A program made the position numbers and the translations under genes. A stretch of 64,000 bases of DNA from an uncultured Pseudomonadales bacterium (lineage in GTDB: Bacteria > Pseudomonadota > Gammaproteobacteria > Pseudomonadales > Azotimanducaceae). The stretch covers positions 2,542,001 through 2,606,000 of the forward strand of contig OY282460.1 in the NCBI GenBank assembly GCA_958296295.1. Direction: 5' to 3'. Under the pieces are notes generated by a model. That model made no database searches, was not told the DNA's origin, and worked only from the letters and a program-made list of their open reading frames with translations. Positions 52,296 to 61,700 of this stretch are shown piece after piece; the first letter of the stretch is position 1; the number at the start of each line of letters is the position of its first letter.

Positions 52296-52868
52296 CTACC
52301 GCCGGCGTTGCACCATGTCGCGCCAACGAAACAGGTCCGCGAGATGGCCGGCGTAGAAGCGGCACAGGCGTTCGTAATCGTGCGTCGGAGCGTTCGGATC
52401 GAATAGCCGCCCTAGGCTGTCCACGCCGCTGTGCCAGCCGGCCGCCACGCCAATCCAAGGTGTGCCGGGGCCGCCGGGCTGGTGGGCGAGCGGGCCGTCT
52501 TCTTCGAACGTCGCGCCTTCGGCCCAGGTGTCCAACAACGTGAACATCGTCGCCGGGCCGTCCGACCTCACCTCGAAGCGCAGGCCGCCGGTGCCGGCGT
52601 AGTCGCCTTTCGGCTCCGCGAAGTCGATGTGATCGCGTTCCTTGATCGCGGTGACGGTGTTGTCCCAGTGGTGCTTGAACGCGCCGCCAACACGGGGTTC
52701 GAGAACGTGGATGGGCATCCCCCACCATCTGGCAAGACCGTCCTTGGTGCTGATCGTCACCCACACCTCGTCCAGCGGTGCCCGGAGGCGACGGATCCAC
52801 GCCATCGCGTGGCGATCCACCAAACGCCCGGCGTCCGCCAGCAAAGGGAGTTCGGCACGGGTCTTCAT
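52296..52868 (-). CDS. SRPBCC / AHSA1-like domain protein
   Basis: About 190 residues of the START-like Bet v1 fold. RRLRAPLDEVWVTISTKDGL followed by ARWWG is the classic AHSA1 start; GGAFKHHW, GTGGLRFEVRSDG and GPGTPWIGVAAGWHSGVDSL follow. Such proteins bind hydrophobic ligands. ATG 52868 is chosen; GTG 52874 is an in-frame alternative, and both sit inside a TTAGCACGCGCTAG repeat. It lies 72 bases upstream of the hot-dog pair on the same strand, with a possible link to the same acyl metabolism. Confidence 0.8.
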   Translation of the reverse strand: MKTRAELPLLADAGRLVDRHAMAWIRRLRAPLDEVWVTISTKDGLARWWGMPIHVLEPRVGGAFKHHWDNTVTAIKERDHIDFAEPKGDYAGTGGLRFEVRSDGPATMFTLLDTWAEGATFEEDGPLAHQPGGPGTPWIGVAAGWHSGVDSLGRLFDPNAPTHDYERLCRFYAGHLADLFRWRDMVQRRR

Positions 52869-52965
52869 TAGCACGCGCTAGGAGTCTGCGCCGCAGAATC
52901 GGCGCAGAGTCATGGCTCCAATGCGAGCGCAGCGAACGTTGGACATGTGCTTTAGCACGCGCTAG
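52868..52965. repeat. Dispersed hairpin repeat, family 2, copy 2, with flanking direct repeats
   Basis: Two identical TTAGCACGCGCTAG copies (52868-52881 and 52952-52965) frame a hairpin TCTGCGCCG-CAGAAT-CGGCGCAGA (52885-52908). The segment 52932-52965 is 32/34 identical to the reverse complement of 15823-15856. It fills the gap between the SRPBCC gene and the HMG-CoA reductase/mevalonate kinase gene. Confidence 0.8.
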
Positions 52966-52992
52966 CCTAATTTGCAGTCCAACGAGCGGCGC

Positions 52993-55326
52993 TTAGCGGA
53001 TCTCGAAACGCAGCGCTTCATAGCCGGCCTTCTTGAAGGCCGCCGCCACGGCTTCGCCACCGTCCGGGCAAAGCGCGACCGCGGCGCCACCGCCGCCGCC
53101 GCCGGTGAGTTTGGCGCCCACGGCGCCGTTTTGCCGGGCGAGGTGGACCAGCGATTCCAGTTCGGGCGAGGACACCTGCAGGGCGCTCAAATAGCCGTGG
53201 CAGAGGTTCATCAGTTCGCCCAGGTCCGTCAGCGCACCGTCCCGCACGGCGTCGGCGGCGGCGCGGACGATGGCGTCCATCTGGTCGAAGATGCCGTCGT
53301 AGCGGACGCGGTTGCGCCGCCAAGCCGCGGCCACCCGGGCCACGCTTGTGGCCGTGAGGCTCTCCTTGCCGGAGATGCCGATCACCAGCGGCAGCGGTTT
53401 GCCGAGGGGCAGTTCGGTGAAGTCCGGCGCCGCGTCGGGGCCGGCGCGAAACAGCATCGTCGTGCCGTAGGTGGCGATGGTGTTGTCCACGCCCGACGGC
53501 GTGCCGTGCGCCGCCCGTTCGCACTCGAACGCATGCGCGTTCACCTCTGCCGGCGAAAGGCCGAGGCGAAAGTGGCTGTCCAAGGCGCGCACGACGCTCA
53601 CCGCCAACGCCGCGGAGCCGCCGAGGCCCATGGCGCGGGGCACGTTGGGAAAGACCTCTATCGTCATGGGACGCCCGGCGAGTTCCAGCCGCGCGAGGAG
53701 CAGCGCCAATATGCCGGCCGCGCCGGCCGCCTGGCCGCCGGGCGGCGGCAAACGCTGCTCCACGCCCCAGCGCGGAATGAGCAACTGGACCCCATCGGCC
53801 GCGTCCACCACCCGCGCTTCCACGGCCAACGGCAGCGGCGAGGCGAGCGCGGCGCGACCGTACACCACCGCGTGTTCGCCGAGCAGGATCACCTTGCCGC
53901 AGGCGGAACTGCGCGGCTGCGCGGCCGGCGACGAGGCCGGTTGGTCGCGTCCGCTCCGACGCGCCGCGGCGAAACGGCGCGCCAGCTCTTGCGCCTTCCA
54001 CACCTTGATTTCGCCGGTCTCGATGAGCGCGTCCACCACCTCGTCGAACAGCGCTTCCGGCACGCTCGCCGCCGACGCGACGCTGCGGGCGTGCAAGGTC
54101 ATGTGGTTCTGCTGAATGCCGGCCGTGGCGAGCGCGCGCAACGCGGCGTAGTTCTGCGCCAAGCCGACGGCGCCCATCAACGCGGCCAGCTCCACCGCGT
54201 TCGGCGAACCGAGCAGCCGGTGGTTCAAGCGCGCGGTGGGGTTCGTCTGCAAGGAACCGCCCACCGTGCCGACTTTCATGGGCATGTCGATGGCGCCGAT
54301 CAGGTCGCCGTTCGCGTCCGTGCGCCAGCGGGTGAGACCCCGGTAGCGGCCATCCTTCGCGGCGTAGGCGTGGGCGGCCGCTTCAATGGCGCGAAAGTCG
54401 TTGCCGGTGGCGATGGCCACGGCGTCCACGCCGTTCATGATGCCTTTGTTGTGGGTGGCGGCGCGGTACGGGTCCACCTGCGCGAGGTCGCTGGCGAGCA
54501 CGATGCCGTCGCGCGCATCGGCGCCGGAATAGCCTTTCAGGGCGAGATTCTGCACCGGGATGCGCACCCGGGCCCGCACCAAGGCGCGGTCGGTGAGGTT
54601 GGACAGTATGCGCAAGAACACTTGGCCGCCGGTGATGGCCTCCACCAGGCTGGCGATGCCCTCGCACATCCCGTTGACGATGTTGGCCCCCATGGCGTCG
54701 CGGGTGTCCACCAAAAGGTGCAGCACCAGCATGGCGCGGCCCGTCTCGGGCCCTTGCCGCGCGAACACCTCGATGTCGCGCGCGCCACCGCCGCGCGCCA
54801 CCATCTTGGGATGCAGGCTGTTCGCCAAATTGAGGATGTCCTGCTTGCGGGCGAGCAGCGCTTGGCGGGCCGATTCCACCGCGCCGGACGGGGCCGCCCG
54901 GCCGCGACCGGGAAGCGTGTCCGGCACGTCCACCACCTGCACTTGGCCGATGAGTATTGGATCCGTCACTTCGGTCTCAAAGCCGCCGGACAATCGGGCC
55001 GTGCGGGCGGCCCCGGAAAGGCCGGCGACGATGGACGGCTCTTCCACCGCGAGCGGCACGATGTAGTCGCGTCCGTCCACCAGGAAGTTGAGGCCGAGGC
55101 CGAGCGGCAGGCCGAACACGCCGACGACGTTCTCGATCATCTTGTCCGCAAGGTGCGGCTTCAAGGTGTGCTCGCCGGATTTCAGCGCCCGGATGTCGTC
55201 GTCCGTGAGCAGCCCGCGTTCGCGCAGCGCGTCCACCCGGGCGTCCACATCCAGCTTGAAGAAGCGGGGAATGCGCGAAGAACGCTTGGTTGCCGCCTTC
55301 TCTGCTGTCGATGAGGGGGTCATCAT
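52993..55326 (-). CDS. Fusion of class II HMG-CoA reductase and mevalonate kinase
   Basis: A 777-residue bifunctional enzyme of the mevalonate pathway. Residues 15-450 are class II HMG-CoA reductase: IENVVGVFGLPLGLGLNFLV, the catalytic Glu in AVEEPSIVAG (95-96), Lys294 in THNKGIMNGVDAV, and His412 in NHMTLHARS. Residues 455-474 are a Ser/Pro/Ala-rich linker. Residues 475-777 are mevalonate kinase of the GHMP family: GKVILLGEHAVVYGRAAL, PRAMGLGGSAALAVS (ATP loop), GTPSGVDNT and AKLTGGGGGGAAVAL. No stop or frameshift separates the halves, so it should convert HMG-CoA to phosphomevalonate. ATG 55326 has GGAG 6 bases before it. It is the last gene of the mevalonate operon. Confidence 0.93.
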   Translation of the reverse strand: MMTPSSTAEKAATKRSSRIPRFFKLDVDARVDALRERGLLTDDDIRALKSGEHTLKPHLADKMIENVVGVFGLPLGLGLNFLVDGRDYIVPLAVEEPSIVAGLSGAARTARLSGGFETEVTDPILIGQVQVVDVPDTLPGRGRAAPSGAVESARQALLARKQDILNLANSLHPKMVARGGGARDIEVFARQGPETGRAMLVLHLLVDTRDAMGANIVNGMCEGIASLVEAITGGQVFLRILSNLTDRALVRARVRIPVQNLALKGYSGADARDGIVLASDLAQVDPYRAATHNKGIMNGVDAVAIATGNDFRAIEAAAHAYAAKDGRYRGLTRWRTDANGDLIGAIDMPMKVGTVGGSLQTNPTARLNHRLLGSPNAVELAALMGAVGLAQNYAALRALATAGIQQNHMTLHARSVASAASVPEALFDEVVDALIETGEIKVWKAQELARRFAAARRSGRDQPASSPAAQPRSSACGKVILLGEHAVVYGRAALASPLPLAVEARVVDAADGVQLLIPRWGVEQRLPPPGGQAAGAAGILALLLARLELAGRPMTIEVFPNVPRAMGLGGSAALAVSVVRALDSHFRLGLSPAEVNAHAFECERAAHGTPSGVDNTIATYGTTMLFRAGPDAAPDFTELPLGKPLPLVIGISGKESLTATSVARVAAAWRRNRVRYDGIFDQMDAIVRAAADAVRDGALTDLGELMNLCHGYLSALQVSSPELESLVHLARQNGAVGAKLTGGGGGGAAVALCPDGGEAVAAAFKKAGYEALRFEIR

Positions 55327-55431
55327 CGGGAACTCCGTTGCGTACGATACGCCGGCGGACGCCGCTGTCCCGCCAACCGCGAGCGCCGGCACCCGCCATT
55401 CAACCTCAAACCGCGTTGCGGGTTTGGGTAA

Positions 55432-56439
55432 TTACTGTGCAATGTCGTCCCCCAAGGCCCGCCGGCGCACGCGCAGGCCGACATCGGCGAGCCGCAGACC
55501 GATCGGCTCGAACCCCTGCCGAGCCGAAACGCCCACCGTGCCAACGACGCCTTCGAAGTGCGTCATCGCCTGCTCATCCGTCGCCAAGGCCAGCCCGATG
55601 TCGTTGCCGCCCGCGCCACAGGGCTTGTAGCGCACCCCGGCGCAGCTCGCCAATTCGGCGACCCGCTTGTGACGAGCGCCGAAGATGTCCAATTTCGCGT
55701 CGCGGTCGAAGCGGGCCAACGCCGCGCCGTAGTCCGCGAACCGCGCCACGAAGGTCGTGGCGTCACCAATGCCCGCCACGGCCGCTTCCGCGGCGTCCAC
55801 CAAGCGGCGCAACGCGGCAGGCGTGCCGCTTCCGCGCCAAGCGTTGAAGGCCGCCAGCCGCCCGGCCGTGGCCGTGCCCTCGCCGCAATAAACCGCGAGG
55901 TGCGCGAGACCCCGCGGCAGCCGCAGCCGGTCTACGCGGCGGTTCTGGTAGCGGATCACGCCGCCAGTAAACGCCGCGGCGACATCGAGCCCGCTGCCGC
56001 CCCCTTGGAAGGCCGTGTGAATGTCGATGAGCCTTGCCAAAGACGGAACCTTGTCCCGCAACGCCCCGAGCGCGGCGGCCACCGCCGTCACCGTTGCCGC
56101 ACTGCCGCCGATACCGAGCTTCTGCCCGCCCAGGTGGCACGCCGACGAATCGACGAAGACTTGCAAGTGCTCCGGCGCGGCGTCGGCGGGGATGGCTTGC
56201 CGGGCCACGCCGGCGATGGTTGTCGCCGGCGCCCGGAACACGGCGGCCTTGGGCAACGTTTGATCGTACGCGACGCCCTGGCCGGTGAAGCGCCAGCCAC
56301 CGGCGCGGCGCACCGCCAGCCGGCAGATCACGCGCCGAGCCACCGTCGCAACCAGCGCCGGTGCGCCTGCAAGAACGGCGTACTCTCCCGACAGGACGAT
56401 CTTGCCGGGCGCGCTCGCCTCGATTTGCCAGTCCCGCAC
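55432..56439 (-). CDS. GHMP kinase, phosphomevalonate kinase-like
   Basis: A 335-residue kinase expected to convert phosphomevalonate to diphosphomevalonate. ASAPGKIVLSGEYAVLAGAP is the N-terminal GHMP signature with the PMK-type SGEYAVL. KLGIGGSAATVTAVAAALG is the ATP loop, FQGGGSGLDVAAAFTGG a substrate segment, and VRYKPCGAGGNDIGLAL the C-terminal motif. The start is GTG 56439, directly before the fold. It sits between mvaD (59 bases upstream) and the HMGR-MVK fusion (105 bases downstream), which supports the assignment over other GHMP kinases. Confidence 0.85.
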   Translation of the reverse strand: MRDWQIEASAPGKIVLSGEYAVLAGAPALVATVARRVICRLAVRRAGGWRFTGQGVAYDQTLPKAAVFRAPATTIAGVARQAIPADAAPEHLQVFVDSSACHLGGQKLGIGGSAATVTAVAAALGALRDKVPSLARLIDIHTAFQGGGSGLDVAAAFTGGVIRYQNRRVDRLRLPRGLAHLAVYCGEGTATAGRLAAFNAWRGSGTPAALRRLVDAAEAAVAGIGDATTFVARFADYGAALARFDRDAKLDIFGARHKRVAELASCAGVRYKPCGAGGNDIGLALATDEQAMTHFEGVVGTVGVSARQGFEPIGLRLADVGLRVRRRALGDDIAQ

Positions 56440-56498
56440 TCGCCGGGCGCCTCAAGCCGAACGCATCGAACAACAGCCCGGCATGTTGGGCCACAAGA

Positions 56499-57467
56499 TC
56501 AACTCGGACTGGCCGGTTCGGCAACGCAGCGGGCACCACCGCCCAAGCCGCTTCGCAGCACGCGCCGGATGCCCCGCACACGCCCTAGCGCGGCGCCGAC
56601 GGGCTCGGAATGGCCCGGCGCGCACACCGCCTTCACTTGCGGCCCGGCGTCCACTGTGAAGAACACCGGCACGCCGGAAGCCCGCAGTTCGCGCACGACC
56701 GCGAGCGCGGCGAGCGTCGCCTCGTTCCAATACCACAAGGGCGGTCGCGTGGACAGCATGAGCGCGTGCATCTTGAGGCAACTGTGTTCGGCCACCTCGG
56801 CCAAGAGATCGAAGTCCCGCCGCTTCACGGCTTGCCGCGCACTGGCGTAGTCCTCGGCAGCGGAGCGAATCCAGCCGTCGTGGAAAGGCGACGTGCGCGC
56901 CGAACGCTCCATGCCCACCGTGGATGGCACCGCCTTGGCGTTGTCCGAAGTGATGGCCACCACCACTTCCAGCGGCCAAGCGTCCTCCGCGAGCAAAGGC
57001 GCGGCAGCCCATGCCGCTTCGGCGTCCAACGTGACGAAGCCGCCGAAGACGGAACGCGCCGCGGACGCGGAGCCGCGTCGCGCCCAGACCGAGCGCGCCG
57101 TGGCGTCCAGGCCCAAACCGAATGCCGCGTCCGCGGCGGTGACGAGGGCCGCGAACCCGGACGCCGAGGAGGCGAGCCCGGCGCTGGTGGGGAAGTCGTT
57201 GTGGCTGGACACGGCAAGCGGCGGCAAATCCCAAGCGGCGCGCATCTTCGCCAGCCAGCCGGCCACCTTGGTGTCGCCGACCGGCTCGCCGTTGACGCGC
57301 ACGACGTCCGCGCGCGCCTCGCGGACGGTGGTGCGGGTGGTAAGCGCTTCCAGCGTGATCGATAGCGACGGCGTCGCCGGAACGTTGTCTTCGCCCGGAC
57401 GCTTGCCCCAATACTTGACGAGGGCGATGTTGGAGTGCGCGATGGCGGTGACCGGCGGGCCTGGCAT
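56499..57467 (-). CDS. mvaD: Diphosphomevalonate decarboxylase
   Basis: A 322-residue GHMP-fold enzyme making isopentenyl diphosphate. AIAHSNIALVKYWGKRPGED is the family N-terminus, TPSLSITL follows, and SSHNDFPTSAGLASSASGFA is the ATP loop. The catalytic Asp is expected in WYWNEATLAALAVVRELR to VFFTVDAGPQVKAVC, with ARSVFGGFVTLD before it. ATG 57467. It is the first gene of the operon mvaD - phosphomevalonate kinase - HMGR/mevalonate kinase. HMG-CoA synthase and an isopentenyl isomerase are not in the window. Confidence 0.92.
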   Translation of the reverse strand: MPGPPVTAIAHSNIALVKYWGKRPGEDNVPATPSLSITLEALTTRTTVREARADVVRVNGEPVGDTKVAGWLAKMRAAWDLPPLAVSSHNDFPTSAGLASSASGFAALVTAADAAFGLGLDATARSVWARRGSASAARSVFGGFVTLDAEAAWAAAPLLAEDAWPLEVVVAITSDNAKAVPSTVGMERSARTSPFHDGWIRSAAEDYASARQAVKRRDFDLLAEVAEHSCLKMHALMLSTRPPLWYWNEATLAALAVVRELRASGVPVFFTVDAGPQVKAVCAPGHSEPVGAALGRVRGIRRVLRSGLGGGARCVAEPASPS

Positions 57468-57496
57468 CCGTCACAAGCCCAAGTGCGACGCGCAGG

Positions 57497-58942
57497 TCAA
57501 TATCCCGGGGCCGGGGCGAAGGCGAAACCTTCCCGTTCCAACGTCCGGGCCACGCCAATGGTGATCAGGTCGCCGTATTCGGGCCCGATGATCTGCACGC
57601 CGATTGGAAGCCCTTGGGCATCGAGGCCAGCGGGCACGACCGTCGACGGCAGATACGCGACGCTCGCCAGGCCGGCCCAAAAGACCTGATCGAAATAGCC
57701 GACCTGCTCGCCGTTCACCGTCACCGAACGCTCGCCGAAAGGCCGATGGTCGTGCGGGAACGCCGAAGTCGCCATGATCGGCGCGACGAGAACATCGCAC
57801 TTTTCAAAGAAGTCGTGCCAAGCCCAGCGCAAGTGCGTGCGCCGTTCGTTGTTCGCGGTCCAGTCGCGGAAGCTCGCCACTTGGGCGCGGGTGATGGCGG
57901 CTTGCAAGCTCGCGTCTTCCGCTGGCAAGGCCGCCGCCGCAGCCACCGCGCGTTGGTACCGGGCTTCCGGCAGCCGCGCCGACATCGTCGCCTGCAACAG
58001 GTTCTGGTAGACGAAGTGCGAATGCCGGGCGTCCACCGGGCGGGCGTCGAACCGCACCGTCGCGCCGAGGCCGCGCAACGCGACCGCCACCGCGTCCACC
58101 CGCGCCGAGACCGAGTCGTCGACGGGTGCCATGCTGTCGTCCCGCCACACGCCCACCCGCCACTCGCGCGGCGGCTTTTCCAAGGTCGGCAACCGCAAGC
58201 CCAAGCCGCGAGCGGCGATTTCGTCCGGGCCGGCCATTGCCCGCACCGCCGTTTCGAGGTCCTCCGCCGAGCGCGCCAACGGGCCGATGACGGAGATGTC
58301 CGCCGGGGTGAGCACGCCCGGCATGGCGTGGCCGCGCGGCGGCAGCAGGTTCCAAGTGGGCTTGTGGCCGAACACGCCGCAGAAATGCGCCGGATTGCGA
58401 ATGGAGCCGCCGATGTCGGAACCCGTCTCCAAGCCGGTGAGGCCGGCGGCCAAAGCCGCCGCGGAACCGCCCGACGAGCCACCCGGCACGCGGTTGGTGT
58501 CCCAGGGATTGCTGGTGGTGCCGTAGATGTCGTTGTAGCTTTGGAAATCCGACAGCATGAGCGGCACGTTGGTCTTGCCGAACACGATGGCGCCGGCGTT
58601 CTTGAGCCGCGTCACCGAGAGCGCGTCCTCGGTCGCCACGTTGTCCTTGAGCTCGGGCAAGCCCCAAGTGGTCGGCGTGCCGGCGACGTCGTAGGATTCC
58701 TTCACCGTCATGGGCACGCCGTGCAGCGGCCCCCAGTCCTCGCCCCGCGCAAGCGCCGCGTCCGCTTCGCGGGCGCGCTCGCCGGCTTCTTCCCGAACTT
58801 GCACCACAATGGCGCCGAGCGCCGGATTGAAGCGGTCCACACGCTCGAAGTAGTGCGCGAGCAGCTCCGCGCAGCCGATTTCCCGCCGCTTCATCCGCCG
58901 CGCCAGCTCGGCGGCGCTCGCGAATGCCGCGCCGGCCGACAT
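57497..58942 (-). CDS. Amidase (amidase-signature family)
   Basis: A 481-residue Ser-Ser-Lys hydrolase. The catalytic Lys is in GVPMTVKESYDVAGTPT, the signature is VPGGSSGGSAAALAAGLTGL with GSDIGGSIRNPAHFCG containing the cis-Ser and nucleophile, and IGVQIIGPEYGD lies near the end. It cleaves a carboxamide to acid and ammonia; substrate unknown. ATG 58942 shares one base with the NIPSNAP stop (TGATG). It lies 29 bases upstream of mvaD on the same strand, so read-through into the mevalonate operon is possible. Confidence 0.92.
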   Translation of the reverse strand: MSAGAAFASAAELARRMKRREIGCAELLAHYFERVDRFNPALGAIVVQVREEAGERAREADAALARGEDWGPLHGVPMTVKESYDVAGTPTTWGLPELKDNVATEDALSVTRLKNAGAIVFGKTNVPLMLSDFQSYNDIYGTTSNPWDTNRVPGGSSGGSAAALAAGLTGLETGSDIGGSIRNPAHFCGVFGHKPTWNLLPPRGHAMPGVLTPADISVIGPLARSAEDLETAVRAMAGPDEIAARGLGLRLPTLEKPPREWRVGVWRDDSMAPVDDSVSARVDAVAVALRGLGATVRFDARPVDARHSHFVYQNLLQATMSARLPEARYQRAVAAAAALPAEDASLQAAITRAQVASFRDWTANNERRTHLRWAWHDFFEKCDVLVAPIMATSAFPHDHRPFGERSVTVNGEQVGYFDQVFWAGLASVAYLPSTVVPAGLDAQGLPIGVQIIGPEYGDLITIGVARTLEREGFAFAPAPGY

Positions 58943-59256
58943 CAGCTGACGACCGAGCGCGGCGTCGGCACGACCCGCGTGATCTCGACGTCCGGCGACA
59001 TCATCCGCGCCACCCGCGGGCCGATGTCGTTCTTCCACTCTTCGGTTTGGTACACCGCCTCGTACAACCGCTCCCGCTCCGCCTCGGACGCGAAGCGCCG
59101 CATCCAGACGTAGGTGGTGTCGTCCTCGCCGCGGAAGCTGCCGGCGATCACCATCCCTTTGGAGACTTGGAACGGGATGATGGTCTCCTCCATGAACTTC
59201 ACCCACTCGTCCATCTGGCCGGCGTTGATGGAATAACGCCGCAATTCGTAAAACAT
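58942..59256 (-). CDS. NIPSNAP family protein
   Basis: A 104-residue ferredoxin-like alpha/beta-barrel protein of the NIPSNAP family: FYELRRYSINAGQMDEWVKF at the start, IPFQVSKGMVIAGSFRGEDD and VWMRRFASEAERERLYEAVY. Members are small and of unclear function, often next to catabolic enzymes. ATG 59256. It is coupled to the amidase by a one-base stop/start overlap. Confidence 0.88.
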   Translation of the reverse strand: MFYELRRYSINAGQMDEWVKFMEETIIPFQVSKGMVIAGSFRGEDDTTYVWMRRFASEAERERLYEAVYQTEEWKNDIGPRVARMMSPDVEITRVVPTPRSVVS

Positions 59257-59343
59257 GGTTTCGCCTCGTTGGTGGTGATCTGTTCGCGGTGTTTATACAG
59301 GAAGCGGCTTGCGGTTTGGAACCTGCCCCGCTCTCGCGCCCGT

Positions 59344-60501
59344 CTAATTGCTCCGACCGGCCGTGACGCTGTCCGCTTGGTGGTCGACCAGGGTCTCGTA
59401 CTCCGCATTCACGCCCAGTACCACGCCGGCGGGCACCGGCCCGCCGATGGCCGGCGCGGCCGGATTGGCGAAGTCGCCCAGCCGCAGGCGGTCTGGCCCT
59501 TCCAAGGCGGCCAAGGCGTTTTTGCCAATGACGATTTCACCCTCGCCGGCCACCGCCGACAGCAGCAGCGCATCCCTTGCGGTTGTGGCAAACGCGCGGG
59601 CGTCCGGGGCAACGGCCACGGGAACCAAGGCCACCGCGTAGCGGAACAGACCCCCGGCGGCAACGCCACGCCCCGCCTCGTCCGTGGCCACCGCGCAACG
59701 GTCGAGCGCGCGACGCAGTAGCAATGCGGCGCAAGCCATGTTGAAGGTGCGATCGCGGCTCGCAGGCGAACCGAATGTCAGCGCGGCGCCGGTGTTTGGC
59801 AACGTGATCGCCCGTGCGCCGTACATGCGCCCCACCCGTTCCGCGACCGCGGCGGCGGCTTGCAACGCGCGCCCCGGTGTCGCCGAAGGCAACTCGAGGC
59901 GATCGCCCAGGTTGGCCACCACCAGCCCGGTAGGGTCCTCACCCGCACCCGCCTCCCTGGCCGGATCCAAGGCCGGCCGCGCCGCTTCGGCCGCTGGCGT
60001 TTGGCCACGCCACCACCCGGCAACGGTGCCGCCGAAGAGAAAAGCGGCCAAGGCGAGCACAAGGCCTCCGGCCCAAAATGGCCAAGCGATCGCCAACATG
60101 CCGGCCAGCGGTGTCGCGAAGGCGTCGGCGACCAGCGCCAGTCGCGCTTCGGCGGCCAAGGTGTCCGCCAGCACAAGCGGCTCTGAAAACACGACGGCGT
60201 TCGGGTTCGGCGACTCGCCCGCCACGGCGAGAGGCCGGCCATCGGCCGCGAATATGGCGGCGTGGCGCACCATCTCCCGGGAAGCCATGCGGTTGACGAC
60301 GACGCCAAGGCTCACGCGATCTTGGCGCAACAGAGGTTCTTCGGCGTCTGCCGCCAGTTGCCGCGCCAGCATGGCGCCGACGTCCGCCTGCTCGGCGGCG
60401 CTGCTTTCGCGTTCCACGGCATGCCAAGCGGGCAGCGAAGCCGCCACCGCCAGCGCGAAGCCCGACATCGCCGCCAAAGTGGTCGCCGCGCGCTTGTCCA
60501 T
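59344..60501 (-). CDS. Membrane protein with Smp/YtjB-like N-terminal region
   Basis: A 385-residue protein with two membrane segments, [20 protein letters not shown] and [21 protein letters not shown]. About 110 periplasmic residues lie between them ([40 protein letters not shown]), a pattern like the AhpA/YtjB (Smp) family. The C-terminal cytoplasmic part is longer than in E. coli Ytj[21 protein letters not shown] and [14 protein letters not shown] recall a degenerate nucleotide-cyclase fold, but this is weak. ATG 60501 shares one base with the epmB stop. Confidence 0.65.
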   Translation of the reverse strand: MDKRAATTLAAMSGFALAVAASLPAWHAVERESSAAEQADVGAMLARQLAADAEEPLLRQDRVSLGVVVNRMASREMVRHAAIFAADGRPLAVAGESPNPNAVVFSEPLVLADTLAAEARLALVADAFATPLAGMLAIAWPFWAGGLVLALAAFLFGGTVAGWWRGQTPAAEAARPALDPAREAGAGEDPTGLVVANLGDRLELPSATPGRALQAAAAVAERVGRMYGARAITLPNTGAALTFGSPASRDRTFNMACAALLLRRALDRCAVATDEAGRGVAAGGLFRYAVALVPVAVAPDARAFATTARDALLLSAVAGEGEIVIGKNALAALEGPDRLRLGDFANPAAPAIGGPVPAGVVLGVNAEYETLVDHQADSVTAGRSN

Positions 60502-61598
60502 CAACCGGCGCTTCCGGGTGGGCGTGGCGCGGTGGGCAGCGGCTGTTTGCCTTCGGCGCCGGGAATCTCCCGCACCAGCCGGGGCACGAGATAGCCGGGC
60601 AGCACGGCGATCAAACGACGGTGAATGGCGACCGCCTCGGTCTCCGGCACGTCGAAGTGCGCGGTGCCGGCGACGGCGTCGGGCATGTGGAGGTAGTACG
60701 GCAGGACGCCGATGTCGAACAACCTCTCGGACAACATCGCCAACACGTCGGCGTCGTCGTTGACGCCGCGCAACAGGACGCTTTGGTTGAGCAGCACGAA
60801 GCGGCCGAGCGCGGCAATGGCGCGGGCGCAATGGTCGTCGACCTCGTTGCCGTGGTTGAAGTGAAGCACGACCACCACCCGCAGCCGGGTTCGCGCCAAG
60901 GTGTCCAACAGCGCGGCGGTGACGCGCTGGGGTATCACAACGGGCAGGCGGGTGTGGATGCGCAGCGTGCGGACGTGATCAATGGCGGCCACGGCGGCCA
61001 CCAGACGGGCGAAGTGTCCGTCCGTCAGCAGCAGCGGGTCGCCGCCGGAGAGGATCACCTCGCGTACGCTTGGATCCGCTCGCACCGCGGCGAGTTCCGG
61101 AGCGCCGGCGCCCGGCCGGTGGCTGGCGTACGGAAAGTGGCGGCGAAAGCAGTAGCGGCAATGCACCGCGCAAGCGCCGCTGGCGATCACCAGCGCCCGG
61201 CCGGCGTACTTGCGCAGGATGCCAGGGCTTGCCGCCGCGTTGCGCTCGCCCAGCGGATCCGCGCTGTAGCCCGGCACCGCCCGCGCCTCGCGCGCGGTGG
61301 GCAACACTTGCCGCAGCAACGGATCCGCGGCGTCCCCGTGGCGCATTCGGGCGATGTACGGGCGCGGCACCCGGAGCGGAAAGTCCGTGGCCGCGGTCGC
61401 CGCGCCCTCCGCCACGCCGACCAGCGCCAACAATTCGCCGACATCGGTGACCGCGGCGGCGAGTTCCCGCCGCCACGCATGGGGCGGCCAAAGCGGGCGA
61501 AGGTCGTTGGCGGGGGAGTCGTCCGGCGCCCTCGCCGAGGCGCCAACACGCGCGACCGCGGGCGGCCGTCTTGTCGAAGCCGCGGTGGCGGGTATCAT
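60501..61598 (-). CDS. epmB: EF-P beta-lysylation protein EpmB (lysine 2,3-aminomutase family)
   Basis: A radical SAM, PLP-dependent enzyme converting alpha-lysine to beta-lysine for attachment to EF-P; 365 residues. The iron-sulfur motif [15 protein letters not shown] is at residues 143-157. [16 protein letters not shown] and [18 protein letters not shown] follow the lysine-aminomutase pattern, and the PLP region lies near [20 protein letters not shown] 61598 is preferred to an upstream TTG at 61619. It is divergent from efp with about 100 bases between, the usual EF-P-modification arrangement. Confidence 0.93.
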   Translation of the reverse strand: MIPATAASTRRPPAVARVGASARAPDDSPANDLRPLWPPHAWRRELAAAVTDVGELLALVGVAEGAATAATDFPLRVPRPYIARMRHGDAADPLLRQVLPTAREARAVPGYSADPLGERNAAASPGILRKYAGRALVIASGACAVHCRYCFRRHFPYASHRPGAGAPELAAVRADPSVREVILSGGDPLLLTDGHFARLVAAVAAIDHVRTLRIHTRLPVVIPQRVTAALLDTLARTRLRVVVVLHFNHGNEVDDHCARAIAALGRFVLLNQSVLLRGVNDDADVLAMLSERLFDIGVLPYYLHMPDAVAGTAHFDVPETEAVAIHRRLIAVLPGYLVPRLVREIPGAEGKQPLPTAPRPPGSAG

Positions 61599-61700
61599 GC
61601 GCGTGCGAACCAAGTTCAAGCGTCACCTCCCGCACCTCCAGCGTTCGGAGGGCGCGACCGTTGGCGCGGCTTGGCGTGGGTTTTTCGAGGAGGCCGAGCC

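Noticed and set aside
52972..55314. A 780-residue plus-strand frame opposite the HMGR-mevalonate kinase gene
   Set aside because: Antisense shadow; the minus strand carries all catalytic motifs.
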